Assembly (NCBI GenBank): GCA_001792895.1
Contig: MARA01000008.1
Span: 372,001-436,000, forward strand
Reading direction: 5' to 3'
Length of the DNA: 64,000 nt
Origin: Lentinus brumalis
Taxonomy: Eukaryota; Basidiomycota; Agaricomycetes; Polyporales; Polyporaceae
Numbering within the stretch: the first letter of the stretch is position 1; each line of letters starts with the position of its first letter. Made by a program: the position numbers and the translations under genes. The notes under the pieces were generated by a model that saw only the letters and a list, made by a program, of their open reading frames with translations, made no database searches and was not told the DNA's origin. Shown in pieces: positions 12,816 to 23,106 of this stretch.

Positions 12816-15054
12816 ATGCGTGTCATTATCACTGGTAAGTCTAGGGATCCTCCTCTGCAATGCGTGTAATGCATGGAAGTAACAAGTCCCTATTCCACAG
12901 GTGCCTCTGGCGTACTCGGGTCTGCTGTCTACGCTGCCTTCAGATCGGCAGGCCATACGGCCCTCGGACTGGCGCGTTCTCGTTCCACAGATGAGCTTAA
13001 GAAGCTTGACTTGCTCGATGCAAGCGCAACCGAGACCTTGTTCTCCGACTTCAAGCCGGACTGGGTGATCCACTGCGCCGCGGAGAGGCGACCGGATGTC
13101 GCTGAGAAGGTGATGTGATTGATTTTTACCACGACTGGCAAAGCGTCGTTTCTACCACGTATGACGGAGTGCTGGCAGAGTACGATTTCCAGGTCCACCC
13201 TACAACACTCCAATTTGTCTGCATAATCCACCAAAACGAATTGGGGAGGCCAAAGTAGCCACGAATTTTCCGAGGCTAATTCTCTCTACGAATCGTTGAC
13301 CCAAGAATCGACGCCTTCCATCGTATTCTGACCCCCCCCCTAATAATGAGAATTGGCCTCGGAAACTCGATGCTACTTCGACATCCCCGATTTGTTTTGG
13401 ACGATTATGCAGACGGATTGGAGTGGTTTAGGGCGGGGACAGAGCGTCAAAACAAGCATCGGCGATTTTTGTCTGTGCAGCGAGTCCGGACTCACTTTGA
13501 TGATTCACCTCGATTCACAGAGAATCGCCCTGAGCGCGCGATTCCCGACTGAATTCGAAGGTCGATCTAGCGCGCGACGGCGATTTGAATCGTCCTCGAA
13601 TCGACCTGAAATTCGTACTCTGAACCCCCCTAATAATTGGTTGAACATCAATCATTAGGGGTGGTCAGAGTTAACGATTGGAGGACGATTCTGCACAGTT
13701 CCTTGGACGATTTCAGGACCAGATGGAATGAAATCGACTGCGACTTTGTCCGACCCAGTGCAGGAACTTTTTGCCATCTGATTCCGGCACTGAGGTCGAG
13801 AATTTACGCTGGAATCGAAGAGAATTGTGGCCCGAACCGTTTTCGCGGAACGTCCGTGAATCGACCTCGAATGAGGTGAAAGTTCGATTCTGAGGCAGGA
13901 TTCTGGGATAGGATTTAAGATGCGATTTTGCCTCCAGAATCGCGCGAGAAACGCGTACCCGAACAGGCTCTTATGATAATCATGATAAATAGCCCGTCCC
14001 ACCAATTTCCTCCGTGGCAGAACAGACCTCTTGCCCGTCGTGTACGCCTATGTGATTGCCTCATACTTTGCACTTAGGATCCCGAGGCTACGCGAGAGGT
14101 TCAATCGCTCCCGCCTTGAATCTCGACCCACTCCACTCATATACAGCCATAGATCAACGTGTCTGTACCAGAGAATCTAGCCAAGCTCTCGAAATCCCTG
14201 AAATTCAAGCTCGTCTATATCTCGACCGGTACGCATATCTCTCCGCATATCCATCCGATCGGAGCTCACGAAGTGCCCAGACTACGTATTCGACGGCACC
14301 TCCCCACCATATACCCCCTCCGCAGCCACAAACCCCTCAACTTGTACGGTCAGACCAAGCGCGACGGCGAGCTCGCTGTCCTCGGCGTTTCGGGAGCGCA
14401 GTCGATTGTGCTCCGCGTGCCCGTCTTGTGCGTGCTTCGACAGCGGGGAGACCGAGTTCTGACATGACTCGTAGATACGGCCCTGCGCCGAAGAACAGCG
14501 ACAGCGCGGTGAATATCCTCCTCGACATCGTGGCCGATCAGAGCGGAAAGACGTACAAGATGGACCACTATGCGACGCGCTACCCGACGAACGTCCTGGA
14601 CATTGCGGACTTTCTCGTCCGTCTCAGCGGTGAGCCTTATTTTTCAGTGAGACCGTATGTTGTCAAGCGAGACACGAACTTCCCACGTCTAGGACTGCCC
14701 GGCTCGCGCGTCATCCCCCCGATCGTGCACTACTCTGCCGAGGAGCCGTTCACAAAGTACGAGATGTGCCTCATCTTTGCGCGCATCCTCGGCGTGCCGC
14801 ATGGGCACATCATCGCGGATTCCGAGCCTCCAAAGGTGTGTCTCCGCTCCTTCTCCCGAGCTCCTTGCCCTGTTCGCTTCACTTCGCGATCCGCTGAACA
14901 CAAGCCTGACATGACTGCGTAGGACGGGACGCTCCGGCCGCAGAACACGCAGCTGTACGTGCATGAGACGGAGGACCTCATGGAGGGCTTTGGCGGACTG
15001 GGATGGAACCCCTTCGAGGAGTGGTGGACGGGCTATTTGAACAGGAAGCAGTGA
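12816..15054 (+). CDS. MAT2B/RmlD-like NAD(P)-binding protein
   Basis: Member of the extended short-chain dehydrogenase family related to the regulatory beta subunit of methionine adenosyltransferase (MAT2B) and dTDP-rhamnose reductase RmlD. Exon 1 (12816-12834) plus exon 2 (12901-13109) give MRVIITGASGVLGSAVY, a Rossmann nucleotide-binding loop, then SDFKPDWVIHCAAERRPDVAEK. After a very long intron (13110-14077) the reading continues DPEATRE, INVSVPENLAKLSKS, FKLVYIST, DYVFDGTSPPYTPS and NPLNLYGQTKRDGE. The last segment contains the catalytic-type YxxxK. The 3' exons give DHYATRYPTNVLDIADFL, EEPFTKYEMCLIFARILG and a C-terminus ending GYLNRKQ. The gene is probably functional despite the insertion, because all splice junctions keep frame. 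A MAT2B-type role in S-adenosylmethionine synthesis is family knowledge, not shown here. Confidence 0.85.
13122..14049. mobile_element. probable non-autonomous TIR transposon (about 930 bp)
   Basis: The 9-mer ATGTGATTG occurs at 13113-13121 and again at 14050-14058, as a target-site duplication would. Just inside, the left end at 13131-13159 and the reverse complement of the right end (about 14013-14041) match at 22 of 29 positions; both contain ACGAC-GGCAA and end CCACG. The interior has no coding frame and is rich in GAATCG/CGATTC words. This fits a non-autonomous element of hAT-like type (8-9 bp duplication). The superfamily is not certain, and the outermost 8-9 bases of the ends match poorly. 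Confidence 0.55.
13618..13671. repeat. C-rich inverted repeat inside the intronic element
   Basis: The left arm (13618-13641) has TCTGAACCCCCCTAATAATT. The right arm (13646-13671) is nearly its reverse complement, ending TTAGGGGTGGTCAGA. A third, direct copy of the arm (TCTGAC followed by a C run and TAATAATG) lies at 13327-13348. Such arms may be ends of a nested or older element. Confidence 0.5.
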
Positions 15055-15412
15055 TCAGTAGGTGTTGTTGCTGTACGATGTCGTGAGTAGTATGCCCGGT
15101 CGGCGCGGGGTAACACCCCGTCAACAGGAAGGCTGATGAGAGCACCCTACGTCAAGGCTCCCGCAAGAACATGTCACAAGTACAGCTCCGAGTCGACCGG
15201 AAGTGCAGAGACGCGAACATCCAGATGTCCCGCAGCACCGTGCCTGGAAGGGGTTTCTATCTGACGCGCGCTCGGATTATCGGATATCTCGCTTACTGAT
15301 GCCACTACGTGGTTCATACATAGCTCTGCCCAGCACCGACTGATGTTCAAGTCAATTCCCCAAGCTGCAGGCTGTCGTCCTACTCACGCTGGCTGAAATC
15401 GTCGCTCATACC

Positions 15413-17178
15413 ATGGAAACTTTCGACTGTGTTGTTGTGGGCGCCGGTACGTCCAGGTCGCTAGACCACGCCGTAATCGTTCTAACATCGCCTTTTCTAC
15501 AGGATGGTTCGGCTTGGCAGCCGCCAAGACGTACATTCAGTTGCATCCAGCGGAGGATGTGGCCGTCCTCGAGTCCGCAGAGAGCCTCGGAGGCGTGTGG
15601 TCGCAGAGCCGTCTATACCCTGGCCTCAAGTCCAACAATGTGGTCGGCAACTACGAATACCCGGACTTCGAGATGGACGAAGCAACCTTTGGTGTCAAGC
15701 CTGGGGAGCACATCCCCGGCACCGTCGTCCATCAGTACCTGACCAAGTACGCTGAGCACTTCGGCGTGTACCGCCGTATTCGGTTCAATACGCGTGTGGA
15801 CAGTGCCGAGGAGAACGAGGAGCTGGGCGGTTGGACCCTTGGCGTGCGATCACTCCAGACCGACCAGAAGTCGCTTCTGCACGCAAGGAAGCTGATCGTG
15901 GCTACTGGCTTGACGTCCGAGGCTAACGTGCCGCAGTTCACTGGCCAGGAGAGCTTCGGCCGCCCTATCTTCCACACAAAGGACTTCGCCAGTCGCGCGG
16001 ACGTGGTCAAGACGGCTCGCACCGTTGCCATTCTCGGCGGAGCAAAGTCGGGATGGGATGCTGCCTACGCCTTTGCTTCGTCCGACGTTCCCGTCGACCT
16101 CATAATCCGCAAGAGCGGGCGCGGTCCGACCTGGATGTCGCCGCCTTACGTGACCCCGTTGAAGAAGTTGCTGGAGCAGCTCGTGCACGTACGCCTTCTA
16201 AGCTGGTTCAGCCCCTGCATCTGGGGCGACGAGGACGGGTACGGGCGCATCCGAAGCTTCCTGCACGGTACCTGGTTCGGACGCAAGGTCGTGGATGCGT
16301 TCTGGCACATCTTAGGAAGCGATGTGCTCACGCTCGTCGGCTACGACCAGCATCCCGAGATGGCGAAGCTGAAGCCCTGGAACAGTCCCTTCTGGACGGG
16401 CAGCGGCCTGAGCATCTTGAACTTCCCGACGGACTTTTTCGAGTACGTGCGCAACGGGACGATCCGCGTGCATGTCGCCGATATCACGCTCCTCTCGGAG
16501 GAGACGATTCACCTCTCCAACGGGGAAGAGCTCAAAGCGGACGCACTCCTCTGTGCTACCGGCTGGAAGGCGCGTCCGCCCATCGACTTCCTCCGACCCG
16601 AAGCTGCCGCCAAGCTTGGCCTGCCTCACTACTCTCCCAAGCCGGACGAGCTCGCTCTGAAGGCGGACGCAGTGATTCTTGAGCGGTTCCCCCGTCTCAA
16701 GGACCAGCCCGATGTCGCCCCCTCCCTCCGGGAGGAGAGCCAGTCGGAGACGGCCAACCAACCATTCCGTCTCTACCGCTTCATGGTTCCTCCATCAATC
16801 ATCCACTCGAGGAACATCGCCTTCGCTGGCATGCTCAGCTCCATCCTCACCTCGGCAACCGCCTCGGCGCAGGCCCTCTGGATCTCGGCCTACTTTGACG
16901 GCAAGCTGGACCGTCTCGCGTCGGACGAGGAGCAGGCACGCTGGGAGACGATGCTGCACACGCAGTTCGGCAAGTGGAGATACCCGTGCGGGTACGGCGC
17001 GAGGCTTCCGGACTTCGTGTTCGACGCAGTGCCGTATGCGGACATGCTGATGAAGGATCTTGGCTTGGAGTCGCATCGCAAGAAGAGCGTATTTGCGGAG
17101 ATCATGGAGCCGTATGGCCCAAAGGACTACCAGAACTTGCCCACTGAATGGGCGCGGAAGCATGGTGTGGAGATGTGA
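15413..17178 (+). CDS. FAD-dependent flavin-containing monooxygenase
   Basis: Two-exon gene. Exon 1 (15413-15446) encodes METFDCVVVGAG. After a 56-bp intron (15447-15502), exon 2 continues WFGLAAAKTY, completing the FAD-binding GxGxxG fingerprint at residues 10-15. A second Rossmann motif, GGAKSGWDAAYA, binds NAD(P)H. FTGQESFGRPIFHTKDF resembles the FMO-type motif, and ADALLCATGWKARPP is the conserved ATGW segment. The product is 569 aa, a normal length for fungal FMO/Baeyer-Villiger-like enzymes. Family reaction: NADPH- and O2-dependent oxygenation of a small molecule; the substrate is unknown. It lies 358 bp downstream of the MAT2B-like gene and converges with the F-box gene. It looks intact. 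Confidence 0.92.
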
Positions 17179-17510
17179 GTTCCTTCGGGGGCGAAGGGAT
17201 ATGTACGAACATGTACCCGCATTCAAACTTGAGCAGCTGATTCAGTCACCGGTGCCAAGACAACAGCGCAATGCACACAGTGAGCACTTACACTAGTTGT
17301 GGCTCGGAGCGGTCAACGCTCGGAGGAACTTCAATGCAGAGATAAATAATGTATCACATCAACATGGATACAGAGGAAGGGAAGAACCCCCTATAACGTT
17401 ACTAGATGCACGAGGTACTGACTTTCAGCAACCCCCACCACGATTTGACTGCACGCACCATGCAAACGGTGCTGCCCCACCACTGGATAATAATAGATAT
17501 TCTCAACAGT

Positions 17511-19996
17511 TCACTCGTCGAGACTGATCCCCGCGCTTTCCTGATTCTCCGTCATGGCCGGTCGCAACTGGAGAACTCGTTTGCGACTCCACCGTTTCCG
17601 AACGGGTTCGAGTCTGGTCCACTGCGTCCCTGAGCTGTCCATGAACGTGATGCCGAGAGCATGCAAATCGTCTATGAGTGGCGTAAGGGCGAAATATTCG
17701 TACTCGAAGCTATTCCCAGTGTTAATCGAGGAGCTATTGTCAGATCCCAGACCTGGGAAGATCAATATGCTAGATGCGCACTGGTTGATGGGCCAACGAA
17801 ACGAAGTAAGCACGCAGAACTCCTTGAGCGCAGGCAGCTTGTCGCGGTACAGGGTGAGATGCTCTACGAACAGGTCCCATGAGGCGTCTACCTCAAGCGC
17901 ACTTCTGTGGTAGAGAGGTGATGCATCAATACATGGATAGAAATGCACGATCTGTGTCTAGCGGACCTTTCAACGATGAGGTTTGGAAAGACAAGTCGCG
18001 ATATGTTCGCATGAGGCTGCGAATGCTTGAGGAAGGGGATATCTGAAGGCTAGAAAGCATTGATTTGAGGGCGGTTCGGTAAGTGACCTACGAGTACGTA
18101 CTGCACGAGTTGATGGAATGCTCATTTCCTTCAGATTCGGGCAGAAGTCAAGCAGAGGGTGCGGCGATTGTCCCGGCTGCGGTTCAGACGCTCCGGTGAC
18201 GCAAAGCGTGCGTAGTTTGTGGCCGTGTACCTCAAGGAAGTTGGCAGCTTGCGCGATGACTTGGGGATTAGCCTCAAATGTGAAAACGCGCAGCAACGGC
18301 AACCTGTGGCAGTTCATCACGGTGCAGAGGATGAATGTAGGAGGTGACCTACTCGGCGGGCGTGAATTTGTCGATCAGATCCCATCCCCAGACGTCCAGA
18401 CTTTCGAGCTTCGGAAAAGCGTCGCGTGGAATATCCTCTGTGATTGTCCCGTACCAGTTATACAACGCCAAGCTCCGGAGGATCGCAAAAGGCTTGAACA
18501 ATCTCGAATCGATGAGACCCTCTCCCAACCATTGTGATGCCTGTTGCAGGATTACAGTCTCCCCTTCTTGAACGAAATTCGCCATATCCGGGAAGACTAG
18601 GAAGTGCTTCGAAACTTGTTCAAGGTTCGGAAGCGGAGCGACAATGGACTTCCGCTGGTGGAACGCTATATCGTCGGGCAGGTAGAGAACACGGACGAGA
18701 TGGGAGAGGTTGTGCTTATCCTCGATGACAGCGATGAATGCGTCGACGCTGTCCTCCTGAGCGAGGTGCGGTATGCTGTACATGTGGCGGAGCCCGAGCC
18801 GCTGCGAGTGGACAGGACGTCAGATCAGACTCCAAAATGGCTTTGTAGGGGACACGTACGTTGAATCTCTTGTTCACAAGAAGGATGGATTTTCTGGTGC
18901 GATTCATGGAGGGCCGAGATAGCCTGAAGAGGGTTTCGTCCATCTCCCGATTGTCTACATGCGTTGCGTAGTCGAGAATCCTATCCCATATCTTGTCCGG
19001 TAAGTCGGGGAGTGGACCAGGGTCTTCCTTGACGGGTTCCACTTCCGGAAATTCCGTCAACTTGACCATGCTGGGTTAAAGTTATTAGGAATTTCGTTAC
19101 GGTGTGACTCGGATGGCGGACACATAGACTTACTCCTTCCCGACGCCGACATACAGCTTTGTCTTAGCGAAGTGATCAATATATTGCAGGAGCTTGATAG
19201 GAGTAGAGGTGTCCAAGTGACGAATATGAATGATCTTGACAGACGCGTTCTTGCCAAGCGCTGCAAGGATGTTCCCGTCGATGTTCATCGTCATGGTATG
19301 ATTACTCATGCTGATGACCTCTAGTGCCGGGGCCTTCGTCAATGCTGGAAGCACCTCCGGCAAAAAGATGAATCTAGGGCTGGTGTCTATCCGTTTCTAC
19401 AGTCGAAAATGAGTAAGCTTTGTGATGATTGCTAGGAGCCCGCTAGCGCAGATATTACTCACGAGCTGCTTCCAGTGGGGCAGAGCACTAGCGACTGCCT
19501 TGCTGAGATTGATCCCCATAGTGGTACTGAGTAGACCGCCATCGACGGAGTCGAGCAGGAGGTGCTTCAAGCTGACCTTCTTGAGCGTCCTCGTCAATTC
19601 AGACATGCTGTCATGGTTCGTGAGGTCGAACCCGAGGTAAAGTGTAGTTATGCCTGGCGCAGCCGTGAGGACATTGATGGCCGCGCCGCCAAAACCTTCT
19701 TCGATGCGAAGCCTGCGGAGGTATCGGCCTGGGGTACGCTGTTTGTCCTTACGGTCGGTGAGCGTCTGCGCAAAGGCCTGAACCTGAGTAGAAGTGCGCA
19801 GGATGGCGGATTCGTAGAGAGGCGACGTCCCCAGCGTATGCCAGCGTTTGGAAACCAGCAATAGCGAGGACACGCCTGAACGGGGGCTGCCACAAAACGT
19901 GCGGTGGGTCCGCCATGCCTCGAAGACAGCGGTTGGGATAGTCAAGGCATGGAAGAGGATGGCCTCGAGAAGCTCGTTGGGTATAGTTTCCGTCAT
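17511..19996 (-). CDS. double F-box protein, possibly damaged in the 3' half
   Basis: The start at 19996 gives MTETIPNELLEAILFHAL, an F-box-like opening, then a leucine-rich-like region (ITTLYLGFDLTNHD, LKHLLLDSVDGGL). The intron after VGVGK-D keeps frame into MVKLTEFPEVEP. A second F-box-like segment follows, LPDLPDKIWDRILDYATHV, then KSILLVNKRFN-RLGLRHMYSIP. So one transcript appears to encode two F-box modules. After DLIDKFTPAE the frame meets TAG at 18349-18351. The next conserved block (CHRLPLLRVFTFEANPQV) is in another frame after about 16 bases. A later block (HFYPCIDASPLYHRSALE) also needs a frame change, before the C-terminus ending ISLDE at 17511. Either splicing is unusual here or the gene is decaying. 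Role by family: substrate adaptor of SCF ubiquitin ligases. Confidence 0.6.
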
Positions 19997-20614
19997 GGGG
20001 TGATAGAAAGGATGCTGAGCAACGGAAGGAGTTATATCAGGACTCGAATTACATATATCCCATGCGGTCCGAAGCACCGTACCTGTATCGAGGTGCCACA
20101 CTCCGCTTGGCCTGGGATCCGCAGATAGATTTCTGTGAAGTTAGGAATCTAGGTTGACTCTAAGTTGCTGTGGACGATGAATTTAGATCTTCTCGTGGTA
20201 CCATAAGTACATGTATAGTACGAATGATAACGCAGGATCAGGCGCTCACTTCCGACCGGCGGCGGCATTCCAGTAGGACAGCGATTTTTGACTGAATGAC
20301 ATCGGAGCCATGGAGAGGATGCAGTCCAAAATCACACATATCGCCTACTCCCATCTTGTTCCGCCCGCCGTGGTCAATGGCCATGGTATGGTGTGCTTAA
20401 TCACAATCGCTGTCCAGTCACCCTGCATCCATACGATTCGCTGTTGTTCATAGCCTATCGTTTGCACGGCCCGCTAGAGCAAGCAAATCAGAGGCTTCGA
20501 AGCATGCTTAGCGAGGCAAAATATCAGATACGTAGCTAGAAATGATACAGCACGGTCGGCGATGACAAGAGATGCAATGTCTGAGAGAAAAAAGGGTCCT
20601 GTCCAGATCACGAA
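19997..20614. other. intergenic, no gene seen
   Basis: A 618-bp stretch between the F-box start and the stop of the membrane-protein gene. No exon chain or repeat was recognised. Confidence 0.4.
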
Positions 20615-22070
20615 TCAAACCTGCGGAAGGCCTCTATAGAAAGATGGCAAAGCTTCGCGCGTCTTTCCGTTGGAACCACTTGAAGCAGTAGCAATTGACG
20701 TCGGAGCACCGACACCGATAGGTGGAGGGTACGTGCGGGGATCGTTCGCATCCTGCCAAGAGCGCATATCAGAACCATCGCGGTCGTCGGAGATACGAAG
20801 ACAAATGACACACATAGAGCAGAGCACCGTTTATGCTCTTCATACTAGTAGGGCTGACCACGTACTGATCGTTGTGTGGGCCACCGATATGGAGGACTGC
20901 GCTGGAATTGGGGGAGTCGCTCTCGTTGAAGGGGGTCTGCGCATCCTTCGGCTTGCGGAAGACGACAAAGTACATGAGCGCCCCAGTGAAGAGAACGCCG
21001 ACGACTCCTCCGATGGTTCCGCCTACGATAGCACCGACATCGCTGTGCTGATGGTTGGGGGCGCTCCATGCGGATGCGGACGCGGACGGCGTGTAAGAGG
21101 TAGATCCTGATATCGTGGATACAGATACTGTAGAAGTTGTAACCGCGGAGGGAGCTGATGCCGACGTCGATGCCGATAAGGATGTGGCTGAGGATGTGGC
21201 CGAGGATGTGGCTGAGGATGTGGAGTTGCTTCTCACATCAGGAGCATCTGTGTACCGTGGAAAGTATCAGCGAGGCGTGAAGCGTGTAGTTGCTGAGTTG
21301 AGCACCTCGTGAAGCAAGCGCCATTGCAGCGTCGATGTCGAAGGTGCTATTCGTCTTGAAAGCAACCGACTGAGCGATATGAATGCCGAGGAGAACACTG
21401 TACCCACGGTCACATCTAGAAATGCCCACGCAGGCACCGCGGTTCCGCCAGGGATCGGCTCTGGGTACCTGAAGTAAGTGTTCTGTCAGAAATGCTCGAC
21501 CAGGCGAGGTGCTAGCCTCACTTCTTCAGGTACACTTGCGTACAGTTCGTGGAGTACGTCGGCCACCTGATTGGCCGAATGAGAATGCGTTATGGGGTGG
21601 CGATAACTTGGCATTGTACTCAACGGATCTATGTTTGCGCCCTGGCAGAGGCCGCACGCCGCAAAGACAGAGTACACCACCGTGTTGCAGTCGCACGGTG
21701 TTGAGTCGAAGTCGTCTTTGGCTTGAGGACCTTCATAAACTTCGTCGGGAGTAAGCGAATCGATGAAGGAACCTTGGCAAGGCAACCGTGCGCTGTCGTC
21801 AGGAGCAGCAGAGACAATGTACGAGGTCTAAGTGGGAGCGCACCGTTTCCCGGGCCATAACATGGTACGAATAGCCACGATGTGACCAAGCACGGGCTCT
21901 GTCCTAGGGAGTTCGCCATCTCCATGGGTTGTCAGACACACTCTCGCGAAGCCAAGATGGAGGACGTACCCAGTCAAACTCCTTGCGACAAACCGCGGTG
22001 GTATCCTGCCCAGTGCCACCGACATGCTATACAGCACGAGCGCGCAGAAGAGATGCACAACTAGCAGCAT
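20615..22070 (-). CDS. single-pass membrane protein with Cys-rich ectodomain
   Basis: The start at 22070 opens with a signal peptide, MLLVVHLFCALVLYSMSVALG. Following exons carry NSLGQSPCLVTSWLF, CDCNTVVYSVFAACGLCQG, WPTYSTNCTQVYLKK and YPEPIPGGTAVPAWAFLD. This chain of motifs belongs to a widespread uncharacterised Agaricomycete surface-protein family. A Ser/Thr/Ala-rich stalk (SATSSATSSATS) leads to one transmembrane helix, GAIVGGTIGGVVGVLFTGAL, with a basic stop-transfer FRKPK. A cytoplasmic tail of about 80 residues ends GLPQV at 20615. Most introns (50-90 bp) keep frame; the junction between exons 1 and 2 could not be resolved. The architecture resembles wall-stress sensor proteins, but no function is known. 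Confidence 0.72.
21181..21225. repeat. 12-bp tandem repeat (about 3.7 copies)
   Basis: The unit GATGTGGCTGAG is repeated with one substitution. On the coding strand it encodes the Ser-Ala-Thr-Ser repeats in the extracellular stalk of the membrane protein. Such repeats often vary in copy number between strains. Confidence 0.85.
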
Positions 22071-23106
22071 GCTGACAGCGCAAATCCTCCACGAGGGGTC
22101 AGAATTGGTGGGGACCAGGGATGCGAGACTGCGAGACTGCTGGGGTTACAAAAGCCGGGTGAGTGGTGGAAACTGGAGATGTTATATTGCACTGTACCTG
22201 GCAACCGCGGACATGGTCGTCGTGCAGTCATTCTTCTTTGATAAAACATCGAAGTGCGGGGGTTGCGAGATGGGAGAGATTGAGTACAGCTCAGAAGGCA
22301 CTTTAACGCGGTTGGTCCTTCGACAATAGCTGTGCCTTACACTTGTGAATGACATACGCATAGGTGGCGTGCGGGATATGCGGGGGCTGCGCAGAGACCT
22401 CAACAGTACTCGCAAAGTTTGAGTGCGTCAAGGAACCATGATGCATGAGAACCACAAGAAGGGTGACGGCCGAAGATGCCAACCGTTCGGCGCGTAGCTA
22501 CCGCGGTGATGAAGCTCAATTGAAGAATGAGCGAGCACCTCATGCGGTCTATATCAGCTGAAAACAAGGAGACACTGGTTTTGGCCCGTTGCAAGAGCTA
22601 TATCCAGAGGAAAAGGCACTCCTCTGGGGCTGCTAGCACATCGAGCGTGCGTTAGCGATGAATGGGGAACTGTCTAGGTGTCAGCAGCGACATTGACGGA
22701 CAGAGACCGCGCACTCACCCATGGTGTGCTCCGTTTGGCTGCAGGTGGTTGTCAACCGTCCGTGGTACCAGCAACAAGATCACCCAACTGCAGTAGCACA
22801 CACTGACTTCAATCCACGCGAAACACTTTGACCGAAAGACTTGCAGCTTCATGAATTCGTCATGCGGCCACAGCCAGATAAGGAGGACGGCGATTGAATA
22901 TTGAGGAGTCGTCCAGTGGCAGCTAGACGCGTGAGACGGCATTGGCAGATACATAGGAATTCGGCTCAAGCTGATTGATAGGTAGTATGAGACTAGACAT
23001 GAACAGAGAAGTACTTAGTTGACGGAGCACAGACATGACGCTGGGAAACATGGAGCGCCCGCTAGTGACCGCCCGCAGCTCGGACCGAGCAGGGATACAA
23101 GCACGT
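22071..23106. other. intergenic, possible membrane-protein remnant on minus strand
   Basis: Minus-strand frames around 22715-22969 contain hydrophobic stretches (IAVLLIWLWPHDE, FAWIEVSVCYCSWVILLL) that could be helices, followed by a GTGAGT donor. No start, family motif or full exon chain could be assembled, so no gene is called. Confidence 0.3.

Larger units (their letters stand above)
13110..14077 (+). other. 968-bp intron 2 of the MAT2B-like gene
   Basis: The donor GTGATG at 13110 and the acceptor ending CACTTAG at 14077 are set by frame continuity of the flanking exons. Neighbouring introns are 50-70 bp, so this one is about 15 times longer and carries a probable transposon insertion. 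Confidence 0.75.

Noticed and set aside
13327..13671. C-rich TTAGGGG-like runs considered as interstitial telomere repeats
   Set aside because: Only single TTAGGGG-type words within a longer inverted repeat; no tandem TTAGGG array.
22715..22969. Hydrophobic minus-strand frame resembling part of a small multi-pass membrane protein
   Set aside because: No usable start or flanking exons could be assembled; the hydrophobic runs alone do not support a gene.
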